From NCBI GenBank assembly GCA_023396535.1, contig JAEWWD010000328.1:1-15444 (forward strand): a stretch of 15,444 bases of DNA, read 5' to 3'. Positions within the stretch are counted from its first letter, which is position 1; each line of letters starts with the position of its first letter. The stretch is from Bacillota bacterium (GTDB lineage: Bacteria; Bacillota; Clostridia; Christensenellales; CAG-138). Shown one piece after another: positions 14,134 to 15,444 of this stretch. The notes beneath the pieces are model-generated. The model saw only the letters and a list, made by a program, of their open reading frames with translations. It was not told where the DNA came from and searched no databases. A program made the position numbers and the translations under genes.

Positions 14134-14266
14134 CACGGTCGGGATACAGTTTACAGGGAGGACATATTATTACACGTACAAATCAGGCCGATTTCCGCCT
14201 GAGTACGATTGGTTTTCAAAGGCAGCGTTGTGAATGTTCTCCGTGAAAAACAGTACCTGACGGCGC
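14134..14266. other. Untranslated stretch between the mreB terminator and the mreC promoter
   Basis: I see no gene here. A short inverted repeat TCAGGC/GCCTGA (14183-14188, 14197-14202) is present. A plus-strand ribosome-binding-like GGGAGG at 14157-14162 is not followed by a usual start codon, so it does not define a gene. The rest of the 384-bp gap between mreB and mreC holds the terminator, promoter, leader hairpin and small ORF listed separately. Confidence 0.4.
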
Positions 14267-14304
14267 AAAAAAGCCGCGCGGCGCCAAGGGCGGCCGGGCG
14301 GCTT
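14267..14304 (-). terminator. Intrinsic terminator of mreB
   Basis: On the minus strand the stem is AAGCCGC/GCGGCTT (7 bp), a C-C mismatch, CGG/CCG, a one-base bulge, and CGCC/GGCG around a CTT loop (14271-14304). The T run (14272-14267) follows and overlaps the stem end. It lies 20 bp after the mreB stop. Confidence 0.8.
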
Positions 14305-14324
14305 TGCGCAAAGCGTACATTTCG

Positions 14325-15341
14325 TCAGACGGCGTGGCTGCGGTAGTAGGAGAGGTTTTCCACGGCGATACGCGCGCCTTCGGCTACGCAATCGAGCGGC
14401 TCGGGCGCAATACGCACAGATACGCCGGTTTCGGCGCTGAAAAACTCCGCAATCCCTTCAAGCAGAGCGCCGCCGCCCGTCAGGCACATGCCGCGGTCGT
14501 AAATATCCGCGGCGAGCTCCGGCGGTGTCATGGATAACACTTCGCGTACGCAGGATAGTATGTGCACCACCTGCGGCAGCATGGCCCGGTATACCTCCAT
14601 AGCGGAAAGATCCAGCGTGCGCGGCAGGCCGCTGTTCAGATCGCGCCCGCGTACCTGCATGGATTTGGTGGAGCAGGGCAGCGCGGCGCCTATGGTAAGT
14701 TTAATCTCCTCTGCGGTACGTGTGCCTATGTTCATGCCGTAGGTCTGGCGGACGTACTGCATGATCGCCGCGTCAATATGCGTTCCGCCCGCCCGCACGG
14801 AGGCTTTGGTGACGACGCCGCCCAGCGCCAGTACGGCCGCGTCCGTCGTGCCGCCGCCGATATCCACAACGAGAGAGCCTACGGGCTCGTCCACGGGCAG
14901 CCCTGCGCCTATGGCAGCGGCCACGGGCTCGTCCATCAGGAAGGCGGCGCGTGCGCCCGCACCGCGCGCGGCTTCCTCCAGCGCCCGCCTTTCCACATCC
15001 GTCACACAGCCGGGTACGCACAATACCGCGCGGACGCCCGCGCGCCGCGCGGCGCGGCCAAGCGCTTTATCGAGGAAATGCTTAAGCATCGCTTCACAGA
15101 GCCGGTAGTCTGCGACTACGCCGTCCTGCAGCGGGCGTACCACCTGTACGGCGCCGGGAGTCCGCCCCAGCATCCGTACGGCGTCGTCCCCTATGGCGAC
15201 GATGCGCTTTTCCTGATCCAGCGCCACCGCGCTCGGCTCGCGCAGTATGATACCGGCGCCTCTGCGGGCGATCAGCGTATTGACGGTACCGAGGTCTATG
15301 CCTATGTCGATTCCAAACAAGCTGGCCAAACTCCAAGCCAT
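14325..15341 (-). CDS. mreB: Rod shape-determining actin homologue MreB
   Basis: This 338-residue actin-like ATPase polymerises under the membrane and steers sidewall synthesis. Actin-fold motifs: phosphate 1 GIDLGTVNT (14-22), LGRTPG (58-63) followed by RPLQDGVVADY (69-79), DEPVAAAIGAG (137-147), phosphate 2 VVDIGGGTTDAA (158-169), EEIK (211-214), and the adenosine motif LTGGGALL (287-294). The length is standard. ATG 15339-15341 is chosen because AGGAAGG lies about 7 nt before it; an upstream in-frame ATG near 15359 overlaps that site. It could be one of several MreB paralogues (MreB/Mbl/MreBH); the mreCD context favours MreB. It is unusual in having its own terminator before mreC. The promoter is not evident in the 103 bp left in the window. 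Confidence 0.95.
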   Translation of the reverse strand: MAWSLASLFGIDIGIDLGTVNTLIARRGAGIILREPSAVALDQEKRIVAIGDDAVRMLGRTPGAVQVVRPLQDGVVADYRLCEAMLKHFLDKALGRAARRAGVRAVLCVPGCVTDVERRALEEAARGAGARAAFLMDEPVAAAIGAGLPVDEPVGSLVVDIGGGTTDAAVLALGGVVTKASVRAGGTHIDAAIMQYVRQTYGMNIGTRTAEEIKLTIGAALPCSTKSMQVRGRDLNSGLPRTLDLSAMEVYRAMLPQVVHILSCVREVLSMTPPELAADIYDRGMCLTGGGALLEGIAEFFSAETGVSVRIAPEPLDCVAEGARIAVENLSYYRSHAV

Positions 15342-15444
15342 TTGAATTCCTTCCTTTCCCATCCGAAGAAATCTATGTACTGCGAGTATGCCCAAAAGGG
15401 AGGGGATTCAAAACAACGCTTGTGAAATATGTATGGTTAAAAAT

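Noticed and set aside
14157..14246. Plus-strand small gene after GGGAGG in the mreB-mreC gap
   Set aside because: No ATG, GTG or TTG is suitably spaced after the site, and the open frame has no recognisable product.

Overview
The window looks like chromosomal DNA from a moderately GC-rich member of the Clostridia (Bacillota). I infer this from five things: the mreB-mreC-mreD-mrdA gene order, an Lsa/Vga/CplR-type ABC-F protein, a zinc-type Hsp33, a YpsC/RlmL-like THUMP methyltransferase, and strong AGGAGG-type ribosome binding sites with sigma-A-like promoters. I see no tRNA, rRNA, CRISPR array, insertion sequence or integrase. This is core-like chromosome, with interest in gene architecture and leader regions rather than in a mobile island.

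Layout. (1) 1-158 is a leader with a terminator-like hairpin and a second hairpin, followed by an antibiotic-resistance-type ABC-F ATPase (159-1625, +). (2) Converging on it is a minus-strand diaminopimelate/lysine pair: asd (3071-4081), then dapB (1699-2916). The DapB protein carries two C-terminal ACT domains of the aspartokinase kind, a fusion that would place an allosteric lysine/threonine-type sensor on the reductase. A terminator lies between asd and dapB, and a strong promoter and a 5'-end stem-loop precede asd. (3) A probable plus-strand operon runs 4330-8938: YqeM-like methyltransferase, hslO (Hsp33), a TPR protein with a C-terminal HTH-like segment, and a THUMP RNA methyltransferase whose start overlaps the TPR stop (ATGA). 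It ends at a strong hairpin at 8971-8993.

(4) The rest is on the minus strand. From upstream to downstream it holds mreB (14325-15341) with its own terminator, a 384-bp gap with a new promoter and a possible 37-codon small gene, then mreC (13095-13940), mreD (12583-13098) and an enlarged class B penicillin-binding protein, mrdA/PBP2 (9923-12535). These encode the elongasome that directs sidewall peptidoglycan synthesis. Asd and DapB feed meso-diaminopimelate to the same wall. Last is a stand-alone EAL-domain protein (9021-9824) with a good promoter. It has lost several metal ligands and gained a cysteine cluster, so it is probably not an ordinary c-di-GMP phosphodiesterase.

Most noteworthy are the DapB-ACT-ACT fusion, the degenerate Cys-rich EAL protein, the attenuator-like ABC-F leader, the split of mreB from mreCD with an intervening small ORF, and the asd leader stem-loop. 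All functional calls rest on motifs and architecture read by eye. No database search was run.
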